Both the position numbers and the translations under genes were made by a program. Positions 17,345 through 25,920 of a stretch of DNA of 64,000 bases are shown piece after piece. The first letter of the stretch is position 1. Each line of letters begins with the position of its first letter. Source of the DNA: Chloroflexota bacterium (lineage in GTDB: Bacteria; Chloroflexota; Limnocylindria; QHBO01); contig QHBO01000036.1 in the NCBI GenBank assembly GCA_003243965.1, forward strand, positions 1 through 64,000, read 5' to 3'. The notes under the pieces are model-generated. The model saw only the letters and a list, made by a program, of their open reading frames with translations, was not told where the DNA came from and did not search any database.

Positions 17345-18929
17345 AACAGCTGACCTGCTGATCGAGCACGGCACCCTCGTGGACGGGTCGGGTGCGCCGG
17401 GGTTCGCGGGCAGCGTGGCGATCGTCGGCGACCGCCTCCGTATTCTGCGCGAAGCGATGCCCGAGATCGACGCCGGCGTGCGGATCGATGCGACCGGCAG
17501 GGTGGTCGCCCCGGGGTTCATCGACCTCCATTCGCACTCCGGGCTGATGATCCTGGCCGAGCCTCGACACGAGCCGAAGGTGCGCCAGGGGGTGACCACC
17601 GAGGTGATCGGGGTCGACGGCAACTCGTACGCTCCGTTCCTCCGGCCCGAGGATCTCCAGGCTTTCGCCGAGCTGAACGGCGGCCTCGACGGCCGTCCGT
17701 CGATCGACTTCGACTGGGACTCGGTGGCGAGCTACCTGAGCCGCTTCGACGGGCGGGTGGCGGTCAACATCGGATTCCTGATCGGGAACTCGGCGCTGCG
17801 CATCTGCGCGCTCGGCTGGGATGACCTGCCCGCCGACGAGGCGGCCCTCACCCGAATGCGCTCGATGCTCGCTGAGGGGATGGCCGAGGGCGCCCTTGGA
17901 GTGTCCAGCGGGCTCGACTATCCGCCCGGCTCGTACGCCAGCACCGCGGAGCTCGTCGCGCTGACCGCGGAGGCGACACGGCACGGCGGCCTGTATCACA
18001 CCCACGTGCGCTACCCGCTGGGTGACCGTTTCCTCGACCCGTTCCGCGAGGCGATCGAGATCGGGCGCCGGGCCGGCGGGCCGGTGCACATCACCCACTT
18101 CTACCATCGGGCCAGCTACCCCGGCTCACCGGAGCGCATGCTCGAGCTGGTCGACGACGCGCGCGCCGAGGGACTCGACGTCACCTTCGACACCTACCCG
18201 TCCGAATGGGCCAGCACACGGCTGCTGATCCAGTTGCCGCAATGGGTGCAGGCCGGCGGACCCGGGGCGCTTCGAGCGCGCCTGGCCGATGGCGGCATCC
18301 GGGATCGACTGCGCGCCGAGCTCGCGGCCAACGGAGCCGCCTCCGCATCGGGTGGCTGGGCGGACGTGCGCCTCGGCTACCTTGCCAATCCGCGCAACCT
18401 GAGGTGGGAGGGGCGGACCCTCGCCGACCTCATGGAGGAGACCGGCACCGATGCGGTGGACGCCATCTGCGACCTGCTGCTGAGCGACGACCTGCGGGTC
18501 AACCAGGTCACGTCCGGCCCGGAGGCGGAGTCACTCCCCCGCTTCGTGTGCCACCCGATCGGGATGGTCGGCACCGATTCGACCTTCATCGGCGCGAAGC
18601 CGTCGCCGCGCACCTATGGGTCCTTCCCGAGGATTCTGGGCCAGTTCGTGCGGGACGAGGCGCTCCTCTCGCTTGAGGAGGCGGTGCGCAAGATGACCTC
18701 GGCCCCGGCCGCCCGACTCGGCCTGGCAGACCGCGGGCTGCTGCGCGACGGTATGAAGGCGGACGTCGTCGTCTTCGACCCGCAGACCGTCCGGTCGACC
18801 GCCACCTACGACGCGCCGCGCAGCTATCCGCTGGGCATCGAGCAGGTCGTGGTCAACGGCACGCTGGTCATCCACGACGGCCGTCACACCGGCGCGCTCC
18901 CCGGCCGTTCGCTGGGCCGACGACACTGA
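17337..18929 (+). CDS. N-acyl-D-amino-acid deacylase-like amidohydrolase
   Basis: An amidohydrolase related to D-aminoacylases. The 530-residue protein starts LLIEHGTLVDGSGAPGF, has the metal motif APGFIDLHSHSG, EGALGVSSGLDYPPG, HTHVRYP and HITHFYHRA, and ends with a typical DVVVFDP strand. D-aminoacylases usually carry a GVTT-x-V-x-GNCG segment; here it reads GVTTEVIGVDGNSYAP, so the substrate may differ. It overlaps the guanine deaminase end by 8 bp and precedes xanthine dehydrogenase, so it is embedded in the purine operon. A role in ring opening or N-carbamoyl/acyl hydrolysis is conceivable but unproven. Confidence 0.8.
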   Translation: MPETADLLIEHGTLVDGSGAPGFAGSVAIVGDRLRILREAMPEIDAGVRIDATGRVVAPGFIDLHSHSGLMILAEPRHEPKVRQGVTTEVIGVDGNSYAPFLRPEDLQAFAELNGGLDGRPSIDFDWDSVASYLSRFDGRVAVNIGFLIGNSALRICALGWDDLPADEAALTRMRSMLAEGMAEGALGVSSGLDYPPGSYASTAELVALTAEATRHGGLYHTHVRYPLGDRFLDPFREAIEIGRRAGGPVHITHFYHRASYPGSPERMLELVDDARAEGLDVTFDTYPSEWASTRLLIQLPQWVQAGGPGALRARLADGGIRDRLRAELAANGAASASGGWADVRLGYLANPRNLRWEGRTLADLMEETGTDAVDAICDLLLSDDLRVNQVTSGPEAESLPRFVCHPIGMVGTDSTFIGAKPSPRTYGSFPRILGQFVRDEALLSLEEAVRKMTSAPAARLGLADRGLLRDGMKADVVVFDPQTVRSTATYDAPRSYPLGIEQVVVNGTLVIHDGRHTGALPGRSLGRRH

Positions 18930-18954
18930 GGCTGCCCTGACCCCTGGCGGGTTG

Positions 18955-18960
18955 TAGGAT
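18955..18960 (+). promoter_or_regulatory. Candidate leaderless -10 of xanthine dehydrogenase
   Basis: TAGGAT lies exactly 6 nt before the ATG of the molybdenum subunit and there is no ribosome binding site. This gives a possible internal promoter with transcription starting at the A of ATG. Confidence 0.45.
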
Positions 18961-18966
18961 CGAACG

Positions 18967-21375
18967 ATGAAGCGCGCGTCGACGAGGATCGCCCCGCCAT
19001 CGCGACCGGCGGAGCGTGTCGCGCCCGCGGCGCCAGCCCTGGCGGCCCGCACCGCCTTTCCCCTTCGGCGCGAGGGCCCGGCGAAGCTCACCGGGGAGGC
19101 TCGTTACGCCGACGATCTCGTCTTTGCCGGCGCGTGGTACGGCGCAACCATCCGCTCCGATGACCCGCACGCCACGCTGATCGCCATCGACCGCGATCCC
19201 GATTTCGACTGGTCGCGGGTGCTGATCGTCACCGCTGACGAGATCCCCGGCGAGAACGTGGTGAGCCTCATCTCCGACGACCAACCGGTGCTCGTTCCGG
19301 TCGGAGGCGAGATCCGTCACCACGCCGAGCCGGTGGCGCTCCTGGCCGCAGCCGACCGCTCGACGCTGCATGCCGCGAAACGTCGGATCCAGCTGCGGAC
19401 CGAGCGTTTGCCAGCCGTCTTCGATCCGCTCGCCTCGACGCAGCAGATCGCCCACTTCGCGATCCGGCGCGGCGATGCCGAGAAGGGTCTGGCTGACGCC
19501 GAGCTCATCGTGGAAGGCGAGTATCGGGTCGGACACCAGGAACAGCTGTACATCGAGAACCAGGCGATGATCGCCCTGCCGCGGGATGACGGCGGGATCA
19601 CCGTCCACGGCTCGCTGCAATGCCCGTACTACATCCACAAGGCGATGAAGCGCGCGTTGAACCTGACCGATGCGCAGGCCGTGGTGATCCAGAGCGAGAC
19701 CGGTGGCGGCTTCGGCGGCAAGGAGGAGTACCCCTCCATGATCGCCCTGCACGCGGCGCTGCTCGCTCGCAAGCTCGGCAAGCCGGTGCGCATGATCTAT
19801 GACCGCCACGAGGACATCAGCGCGACCACCAAGCGCCACCCGGCCATCGTCCGGCATCGGACCGGCGTGACTCGAGATGGCGAGCTGGTGGCCCAGGAGA
19901 TCGAGGTGGTGATGGACGGCGGCGCGTATGCGACCCTGACCCCGGTGGTGCTCAGTCGCGGGACCATCCATGCCGGGGGGCCGTATCGGTGTGAGAACGT
20001 GACGATCACCGGCCGAGCGATGGCCACCAACACGCCGCCCAACGGCGCATTCCGCGGGTTCGGCGCGCCGCAGACCGAGTTCGCGGCGGAGATGCAGGTC
20101 AACCGCATCGCGGAGGCCCTCGACGTCTCGCCGCTCGAGCTGCGCCGGCGGTGGGCCTACCGCGAGGGCGATGTGACGCCGACCGGGCAGGTGCTGCGTG
20201 AGAGCGTCGCCGCTCTGGAGGTGCTCGAGGCTGCGGCCGAGACCGCCGGGTTCAGCCGCAAGCGGACCGATCGGCGGCGCGCTTCGACCTCGGGCGGCAC
20301 CCGCGCGTCGGGGATCGGTCTGGCGCTGGCTTGGCATGGCGCTGGGTTCACCGGGGCCGGCGAGACGCACCTGGCCAGCGTCGCGTCCATCGAGCTGACC
20401 GATGTCGGCGCCATCCGGGTGCTCACCGCATCGACCGAGATGGGCCAGGGCACCAAGACGATCTTCCCGCAGCTGGTGGCCGCCGAGCTGGGAATCGGGA
20501 TCGACGAGGTCGAGATGGCGCCCCAGGACACGTCGCTGGTCCCCGACTCGGGACCGACGGTCGCCTCCCGGACGGCGATGGTCGTCGGCCGCATCCTGAT
20601 CGGCGCGGCCCGAAAGCTTCGCGCCCGGGTGGAGGAGTCCAGCGGCCAGCCCTTCCCGCGGTCGTATCGGGACTTCGCGAAGCGGAATGGGGGGATCCGG
20701 ATCGACGAGCGCTTCGAGCCCTACCCGGGGATCACCTTCGACGAGGAGCGCTACGTCGGCGATGCGTATCCGTGTTACGGGTGGGCGGCCGCCGTGGCGG
20801 AGGTCGAGGTCGATCTCGACACCGGCGAGGTCGCCGTTGAATCGGTGGTCAGCGCCGACGACGTGGGTCGGGTCATTCACCCCGTCCTCGCCGAGGGCCA
20901 GGTGGAGGGCGGCACCCTGCAGGCGGTCGGCTACGCCACCATGGAGGAGATCAAGCTCGCCGACGGGCGGTACCTCAACGACCGGCTCGCGACCTACCTG
21001 ATTCCCACCGCGCTCGACGCCCCACGCATCACTTCGATCCTGGTGGAGAAGCCGTTCAGCGGATCGCCCCACGGCGCCAAGGGCGTCGGGGAGCTGCCGA
21101 TGGACGTCGCGGCGCCTGCCGTGGTGGCGGCCATCCACGACGCCGTCGGGGTCTGGATCCATGAGCTACCCGCCACGCCGGAGCGGATCCTGGCCGCGCT
21201 GTCCGGCGCCTCGGCACCGGACACCCCGGGGTCCGAGCCGGGCACCCGATCGGGCGCGCGGGCCAATCGTGCCGCACCGGCGCGCGGCGTCGATCCGCGG
21301 CCGGAGGCGCCCTCGGATCCGCTCCCGCTCCGCGCCCCACAGGACAAGGGTGGCGATTGGGAGCGCGATCGGTGA
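18967..21375 (+). CDS. pucD: Xanthine dehydrogenase, molybdenum-binding subunit
   Basis: The large subunit hydroxylates hypoxanthine and xanthine at the molybdenum centre. Cofactor motifs are GGGFGGKEEYP (246-256), GAFRGFGAPQ (360-369), TEMGQGTKT and the catalytic glutamate Glu709 in AKGVGELP. The 802 residues include an unusual last ~55 residues of Pro, Ala, Arg and Gly (about 747-802) beyond the normal family end. The next subunit starts inside its stop codon (GTGA). The order Mo, Fe-S, FAD is complete for a three-subunit enzyme. Substrate is inferred from the purine neighbours. Confidence 0.92.
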   Translation: MKRASTRIAPPSRPAERVAPAAPALAARTAFPLRREGPAKLTGEARYADDLVFAGAWYGATIRSDDPHATLIAIDRDPDFDWSRVLIVTADEIPGENVVSLISDDQPVLVPVGGEIRHHAEPVALLAAADRSTLHAAKRRIQLRTERLPAVFDPLASTQQIAHFAIRRGDAEKGLADAELIVEGEYRVGHQEQLYIENQAMIALPRDDGGITVHGSLQCPYYIHKAMKRALNLTDAQAVVIQSETGGGFGGKEEYPSMIALHAALLARKLGKPVRMIYDRHEDISATTKRHPAIVRHRTGVTRDGELVAQEIEVVMDGGAYATLTPVVLSRGTIHAGGPYRCENVTITGRAMATNTPPNGAFRGFGAPQTEFAAEMQVNRIAEALDVSPLELRRRWAYREGDVTPTGQVLRESVAALEVLEAAAETAGFSRKRTDRRRASTSGGTRASGIGLALAWHGAGFTGAGETHLASVASIELTDVGAIRVLTASTEMGQGTKTIFPQLVAAELGIGIDEVEMAPQDTSLVPDSGPTVASRTAMVVGRILIGAARKLRARVEESSGQPFPRSYRDFAKRNGGIRIDERFEPYPGITFDEERYVGDAYPCYGWAAAVAEVEVDLDTGEVAVESVVSADDVGRVIHPVLAEGQVEGGTLQAVGYATMEEIKLADGRYLNDRLATYLIPTALDAPRITSILVEKPFSGSPHGAKGVGELPMDVAAPAVVAAIHDAVGVWIHELPATPERILAALSGASAPDTPGSEPGTRSGARANRAAPARGVDPRPEAPSDPLPLRAPQDKGGDWERDR

Positions 21376-21842
21376 GCTATCGGCTCCAGGTCAACGGGGA
21401 GCCGGTCGAGGTCGACGCCCCGGGAATGCGTCGCCTCCTCGACGTGCTGCGCGAGGAACTCGGGCTGACCGGCACCAAGGAGGGCTGCGGCGAGGGGGAG
21501 TGCGGCGCCTGCTCGGTGCTGCTGGACGGGGCCGTGGTCGACGCCTGCCTGGTTCCGATCTGCCAGGTCGATGGCCGGGCGGTGACCACCGTCGAGGGCC
21601 TGGCGCGCGAGGGCGTCCTCAACGCGCTGCAGGCGGCATTCCTGGAGACCGGCGGCGCACAGTGCGGAATCTGCACCCCGGGGATGCTGATGGCCGGCGA
21701 GGCGTTCATCGCCAGCGGCGCCGCGCCGGAGGAGGACGCCATCCGCGAGGCGATTGCCGGCAACCTGTGCCGGTGCACGGGGTACACGAAGATCATCGAC
21801 GCAATCGCGCTTGCGGCGGAGCGACGCCGCGTCCCCGGCTGA
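21372..21842 (+). CDS. pucE: Xanthine dehydrogenase, 2Fe-2S subunit
   Basis: The electron-transfer subunit with two [2Fe-2S] clusters. A plant-type cluster is bound by Cys39, Cys44, Cys47 and Cys59 (KEGCGEGECGACSVLL), and a second by Cys98, Cys101, Cys133 and Cys135 (CGICTPGM and NLCRCTGY). All eight cysteines are present. The GTG start overlaps the molybdenum-subunit stop by 4 bp. The 156-residue length is standard. Confidence 0.95.
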   Translation: MSYRLQVNGEPVEVDAPGMRRLLDVLREELGLTGTKEGCGEGECGACSVLLDGAVVDACLVPICQVDGRAVTTVEGLAREGVLNALQAAFLETGGAQCGICTPGMLMAGEAFIASGAAPEEDAIREAIAGNLCRCTGYTKIIDAIALAAERRRVPG

Positions 21843-21845
21843 GCG

Positions 21846-22709
21846 ATGCCAAACGCCGTCGAGCCACCCGTCGCCTCACCGTCGAGCCTCCAGGACGCGT
21901 ATGCGCTGCTGGCCAAGGGCGGCTACCGACCGATCGCGGGCGGCACCGACCTGATGGTCCAGCTCACCGGTGAGATCGGCGAACCGCCGGAGCGCGTGCT
22001 GGACATCTCCCGCCTCGATCGGCTGCGCGGCATCGAGCGCAACGCCGGCTGGTTGGTGATCGGGGCGCTGACCACCTACACTGAGCTGCGACGCTCGCCG
22101 CTGATTGCGGAACTGCTGCCGGCCCTGGCGGAGGCGGCCGCCACCATCGGCGCCGCCCAGATTCAGCAGCGTGGCACCCTGGGGGGCAACATCGCCAACG
22201 CCTCGCCGGCGGGCGACACGCTTCCGATCCTGCTCGCCACCGACGCGCGCATCGTGGTCGGCAGCGGGCGGCAGGAACGAACGATTCCGGCGACCGAGTT
22301 CTGGATCGGCTACCGCACCACCGCGCGAGCCGACGACGAGCTCGTGCTGCGCGTGGAGGTGCCGCTGGTGTCCGATCGCCGGGTGCGCTTCCGCAAGATC
22401 GGGACGCGCAGGGCGCAGGCGATCAGCAAGGTGGTGATGGCACTTTCGTGGTCGGCCGATGGGCGCGCGGGGGCCTGGCGGAATGTGCGGCTTGCGCTCG
22501 GCTCGGTGGCTGAGCGCCCGATCCGTGCATGGGAAACGGAGGCGATCCTGGAGGGCGCACGCCCGGACGAGGAGACCGCCGAGCGAGCGGTCGCCGCGTT
22601 GGCCGCGGAGATCCACCCGATCGACGACGTCCGGTCGACGGCCGAATATCGGCGTGCGGTCGCCACCCGCGTCCTGCACCGCCTGATCCGCGAGGAGGGC
22701 AGCCGGTGA
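21846..22709 (+). CDS. pucC: Xanthine dehydrogenase, FAD-binding subunit
   Basis: The FAD subunit passes electrons to the final acceptor. It has RPIAGGTDLMVQ and the FAD-binding loop RGTLGGNIANASPAGD, then the C-terminal FAD-subunit domain with RFRKIGTRRAQAISKV. It is 287 residues, begins 3 nt after the Fe-S subunit and ends coupled (GTGA) to a membrane-protein gene. Confidence 0.94.
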   Translation: MPNAVEPPVASPSSLQDAYALLAKGGYRPIAGGTDLMVQLTGEIGEPPERVLDISRLDRLRGIERNAGWLVIGALTTYTELRRSPLIAELLPALAEAAATIGAAQIQQRGTLGGNIANASPAGDTLPILLATDARIVVGSGRQERTIPATEFWIGYRTTARADDELVLRVEVPLVSDRRVRFRKIGTRRAQAISKVVMALSWSADGRAGAWRNVRLALGSVAERPIRAWETEAILEGARPDEETAERAVAALAAEIHPIDDVRSTAEYRRAVATRVLHRLIREEGSR

Positions 22710-23128
22710 GACGGGCCGTCTCGTTGAGCGCGGTCACCGATGAGGAGGACGCGGCGCTCGCGGCGGTCGGCGCCCTCCTTGCCGCCATCGGCGCTTCGGC
22801 GGTGGTGCTCGGCATCGGCGGCCTGGCTGCCACCGGGCTTTCCGCCGCGGTCGCGTTATCCGGGCTGCTCGTGCTGGCGGCCAGCCGCCGGCTGACACGC
22901 GGCGACGTCGCGTCGCTCCGCGTGGGGGTCGCCGCCTGCTGGGTCTGCATCGGCCTCGGGACGCTCGCCGCGCTGCTGACCGATGTCGATGGCGTGGCCC
23001 TGGCGCTGATCGTTCTGCTCTTCGGTGGGGCGACCCTGTACCTCCGCCAGCTGCTCGACGAGCGATCCGCCGGCGCCCAGTTGCCACCGCCCGAGGTTGA
23101 CCGCGGGTCCATCGAGGACCTGCCCTGA
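22706..23128 (+). CDS. Small membrane protein coupled to xanthine dehydrogenase
   Basis: Not recognised. The GTG overlaps the FAD-subunit stop by 4 bp, so it is translated with the enzyme. The 140 residues have four likely membrane helices (around AALAAVGALLAAIGASAVV, LAATGLSAAVALSGLLVL, a cysteine-containing AACWVCIGLGTLAALL, and ALALIVLLFGGATLYL) and a short acidic tail. It might anchor the dehydrogenase to the membrane or link it to an electron acceptor; there are no heme or quinone motifs to prove this. Confidence 0.7.
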   Translation: MRRAVSLSAVTDEEDAALAAVGALLAAIGASAVVLGIGGLAATGLSAAVALSGLLVLAASRRLTRGDVASLRVGVAACWVCIGLGTLAALLTDVDGVALALIVLLFGGATLYLRQLLDERSAGAQLPPPEVDRGSIEDLP

Positions 23129-23129
23129 A

Positions 23130-23612
23130 TCAGATGCTCGCCGCGCCGCCGGCGGTATCGCGGAGCCAGGCGATCTGTGCCCGGTGCTCCGCCTCGTGCT
23201 GCAGCAGGTGGTGCACGACCCAGTCGGCCGAGACGTCCCAGCTGTCGCGGTGCCGGAGCGCGTGGTAGGCCTCGGCATCCATCGGTCGCATATGGTCGAG
23301 CAGCAGCCGGCGGACCGCCGCGAGGCGCTCCAGGTGCTCGGCGAGCGGCACGCCGGCGACCTGGGCCAGCCGTCCTTCGGAATCGCGATCGCCGAACGGC
23401 AGCAGGTCGTGGGGCCACGCGGGGGCGTCATCGGGACCGAGGATGTCGGCCAGCAGCCAATCGGCTTCGACCAGCGCGATGTGGTACAGAATCGTGCCGA
23501 TGGTGTTGTCGCCACCCGCCGGGCGCCAGTCGACCGCCTCCGGCGTGACTCGGACGAGCTCCTTGAGGGTGTCCCGGCGCCCCTCCTCCAGGGCGGCCAG
23601 CCAGCGGCCCAC
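23130..23612 (-). CDS. DinB-family protein
   Basis: A four-helix DinB/YfiT-like protein with three metal-binding histidines expected: one in TIGTILYHIALVEADWL and two in VVHHLLQHEAEHRAQI. DinB proteins include thiol transferases and unknown enzymes. The GTG at 23612 gives 160 residues but lacks a ribosome binding site. The same frame stays open 18 codons further (IEAERDVLTLFPIADDPE) to an ATC at 23666, and a TAGGCT hexamer sits exactly 6 nt before that ATC, so the true N-terminus may be there. The 3' end faces the XDH-coupled gene with a 1-bp gap. Confidence 0.8.
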   Translation of the reverse strand: MGRWLAALEEGRRDTLKELVRVTPEAVDWRPAGGDNTIGTILYHIALVEADWLLADILGPDDAPAWPHDLLPFGDRDSEGRLAQVAGVPLAEHLERLAAVRRLLLDHMRPMDAEAYHALRHRDSWDVSADWVVHHLLQHEAEHRAQIAWLRDTAGGAASI

Positions 23613-23672
23613 CTCGGGGTCGTCGGCGATCGGAAAAAGCGTCAGGACGTCGCGTTCGGCTTCGATGCGGGC

Positions 23673-23678
23673 AGCCTA
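23673..23678 (-). promoter_or_regulatory. Candidate -10 of the DinB gene
   Basis: TAGGCT on the minus strand is followed by 6 nt and ATC, the first codon after an in-frame stop that lies within the hexamer. The spacing matches the other leaderless candidates in this window. Confidence 0.35.
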
Positions 23679-23740
23679 CCCCAGCCGATGGTGCGGCGCA
23701 TGAACCGTCGGCGCCGTGCGGTGCATGCGGCCCCGGGTCG

Positions 23741-25126
23741 CTACGACCGGGACAGCGACCGCTCAACGAAGACGCCGCGGCGCGTGGTCGGGACCGCCGC
23801 CCCGTTGCGGATCACCGGCTCGCCTCGCAGCAGCACGTCGCGGACGCTCCCGATACTCGGCCTGCCCTCGTACGGCGTGAAGTCGCTGGTGTGGTGGAGC
23901 TGCGCCTGCTCGATGCGGCCGCGGCTGCGCGGATCGAAGAGGACCAGGTCCGCGTCGCGTCCGATCTCCACCGCGCCCTTGCTCGACAGGCCGAAGAGGT
24001 GCGCCGGGGTCGTCGCCAGCACGCCGACCATCTGCTCGACGCTGATTGCGCCGGTGGCCACTCCCTCGGTGTAGACCACCCGAAGGAGCGTCTCGATGCC
24101 GGGGGCCCCATTGCTGATCCGGTCGAACGCCGGCGCCGGTAGGCGCTTCTCGACCGCCAGGCGATCCGGCACGTGATCACTGGCCACCAGGTCCAGCCCC
24201 CCGTGGGCGAGCGCCAGCCAGAGCGCCTTGCGGTCCGAGTCGGAGCGCAGGGGTGGCGAGATGAGACGGGTGATTGCTTCGGCCTCCGGCGCCTCATACA
24301 GCGCGTCGGTCAGCGTGAGGTAGTGCGGGCAGGTCTCGGCGTACACCGGCCAGCCGCGTGCCCGGGCGGCAATGACCTCGGCCAGCGCATCGGCGCACGA
24401 CAGGTGGACGATGTAGACCGATGCGTCCGCGGCGCGCGCGAGCGCAATCGCACGGTGGGTCGCCTCCGCCTCCGCGTAGGACGGACGACTGACCGCGTGG
24501 TACCGGCTGGCGAGGTGCCCTGCGGCGAGCTCGCGGCGCACGAGCTCGTCGACGACGGTCGCGTTCTCGCAGTGCACCTGGAGCATGCCGCCACGCTGAG
24601 CGGTGACCCGCAGGGCGGCGAGCAGCAGCTCATCGGTCAGGCGGAAGTCGTAGACCATGAACGCCTTGAAGGTCGGCACTCCGGCCTCGATCAGGCGTGG
24701 CAGCTCCGCGATCGAGTCCGGCTGGTCGCCGGAGAGGACCGCCGAGAGCCCGAAGTCGACCGCCGATTCCCCCACCGTTCGAGCGCGGAACTCCTCCATG
24801 CCGGCGACCAGAGAGCGTCCGCCGGCGGGGCTGATGCCCGTCCCGGGGTTGTTGAAGGCCAGGAACGTTGTGGTGCCGCCGTACGCCGCCGCGAGCGAGT
24901 CGCGGTGGAATCGGTCCGGCTCGATCTCGGTCGGCAGCCGCGTGTGGGTGTGAACGTCGATGCAGCCGGGCAGCACGAGCATTCCGCCAGCCTCGATCGT
25001 TCGGCTGCCGGCGCGTGGCAGGTCCGGCCCGACGGCCTCGATCCGGCCGTCGGTGATGGCCACGTCCGCGCGGAACGAGCGCTCCGAGGTAACCACCGTG
25101 CCGCCTCGGATGACGAGGTCGGTCAT
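23741..25126 (-). CDS. Hydantoinase/dihydropyrimidinase family amidohydrolase (allantoinase candidate)
   Basis: A cyclic-amide hydrolase of the hydantoinase group. It has the metal motif GCIDVHTHTRLP (His59, His61), the carbamylated lysine Lys154 in PTFKAFMVYD, QVHCENA, YIVHLSCADAL and LVASDHVPDR. The 461-residue length is typical. The ATG at 25126 is 10 bp after the DUF3830 stop, so the two are co-transcribed. No separate allantoinase is present, and the divergent operon makes allantoin, so ring opening of allantoin to allantoate is the most economical guess. D-hydantoinase activity is an alternative; motifs alone do not decide. Confidence 0.85.
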   Translation of the reverse strand: MTDLVIRGGTVVTSERSFRADVAITDGRIEAVGPDLPRAGSRTIEAGGMLVLPGCIDVHTHTRLPTEIEPDRFHRDSLAAAYGGTTTFLAFNNPGTGISPAGGRSLVAGMEEFRARTVGESAVDFGLSAVLSGDQPDSIAELPRLIEAGVPTFKAFMVYDFRLTDELLLAALRVTAQRGGMLQVHCENATVVDELVRRELAAGHLASRYHAVSRPSYAEAEATHRAIALARAADASVYIVHLSCADALAEVIAARARGWPVYAETCPHYLTLTDALYEAPEAEAITRLISPPLRSDSDRKALWLALAHGGLDLVASDHVPDRLAVEKRLPAPAFDRISNGAPGIETLLRVVYTEGVATGAISVEQMVGVLATTPAHLFGLSSKGAVEIGRDADLVLFDPRSRGRIEQAQLHHTSDFTPYEGRPSIGSVRDVLLRGEPVIRNGAAVPTTRRGVFVERSLSRS

Positions 25127-25136
25127 GGCGGCGCGC

Positions 25137-25547
25137 TCAGGATTCGCTGATGACGATCGGCTGTGCCCCCTCCCACAGCACTCGCCGGCCGAGCTCCGCG
25201 AGGAGCTCGGTACCGTCGGTGACCGTCGCAAAGTGGTTCCCGGCGAGCTGGCCGAGCTTCGAGCTGAACATGCATGCGCCGTACGGGAACAGGATCTCGC
25301 ACTCCGAGATCGGTCCGCTGTAGACGAGGAGCTGGCCGGCCGCGGGATGCGAGGTGTGATGCTCGTACCCGACCCCCATGTCCAGGTCGCCGAGGGGGAC
25401 CCAGGTGCCCTCTCCGCTCCAGCGACAGTGGATCAGCCGCGCCTCGATCGGCAGCAGCCCGCGAACCGCCGCGACGGTGCGCGGGGCCTCCGCCTCCCAG
25501 CGGGCGGTAAAGTGGAGGTCGCCGACACGGATGGTCAGGTCAGTCAC
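25137..25547 (-). CDS. DUF3830 family protein
   Basis: The 136-residue protein matches the DUF3830 pattern, a cyclophilin-like small beta fold: HCRWSGEGTWVPLGDLDMG, GYEHHTSHPAAGQLLVY, SECEILFPYGACMFSSK and GQLAGNHFATV. No biochemical function is established that I know of. The GTG at 25547 has TATCCT 6 nt upstream and no ribosome binding site, another leaderless candidate. It is followed by the hydantoinase and diverges from uraH-uraD-uricase, tying it to urate and allantoin breakdown. Confidence 0.82.
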   Translation of the reverse strand: MTDLTIRVGDLHFTARWEAEAPRTVAAVRGLLPIEARLIHCRWSGEGTWVPLGDLDMGVGYEHHTSHPAAGQLLVYSGPISECEILFPYGACMFSSKLGQLAGNHFATVTDGTELLAELGRRVLWEGAQPIVISES

Positions 25548-25553
25548 GCGCGG

Positions 25554-25559
25554 AGGATA
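25554..25559 (-). promoter_or_regulatory. Candidate leaderless -10 of the DUF3830 gene
   Basis: TATCCT on the minus strand, 6 nt before the GTG start. The same bases read on the plus strand form the GGAGG ribosome binding site region of uraH, so the two divergent genes share this stretch. Confidence 0.42.
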
Positions 25560-25561
25560 CC

Positions 25562-25918
25562 GTGGCCGCTCCCCCACCGACGATCTCGACCCACGTGCTG
25601 GACCTCGGCCGGGGCGAACCGGCGACCGGCGTCCCGGTTGCGATCTTCCGCCTCTCCCCGGCAGGGCAGCCGGAGCTGCTCGGCGAGATGACGACCGATC
25701 CGGACGGCCGCGTCGTCGACCTGCTCGGCGGCGCCGAGCTCATCGCCGGGGACTACCAGCTCGTCTTCGACATGGCCGCGTACGCCGATGACCAGGGTGC
25801 CGAGCCCGCGTTCTTCGAGAACCTGGCGCTCGGCTTCCGCATCGACGACGTGGGGCGCGGCTACCACGTACCGCTGCTGCTCTCGCCGTTCGGCGTATCG
25901 AGCTATCGGGGCAGCTGA
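25562..25918 (+). CDS. uraH: 5-hydroxyisourate hydrolase
   Basis: A transthyretin-like enzyme that hydrolyses 5-hydroxyisourate to OHCU, the second step from urate. The 118-residue protein has the N-terminal STHVLDLGRG, the internal GYHVPLLLSPF and the diagnostic C-terminal tetrapeptide YRGS. A GGAGG site lies 5 nt before the GTG. It leads a uraH-uraD-uricase operon with a 2-nt gap to the next gene. Confidence 0.96.
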   Translation: MAAPPPTISTHVLDLGRGEPATGVPVAIFRLSPAGQPELLGEMTTDPDGRVVDLLGGAELIAGDYQLVFDMAAYADDQGAEPAFFENLALGFRIDDVGRGYHVPLLLSPFGVSSYRGS

Positions 25919-25920
25919 CC

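Noticed and set aside
18868-21162. 764-codon open frame opposite the XDH large subunit
   Set aside because: Antisense shadow; the plus strand has complete cofactor motifs.
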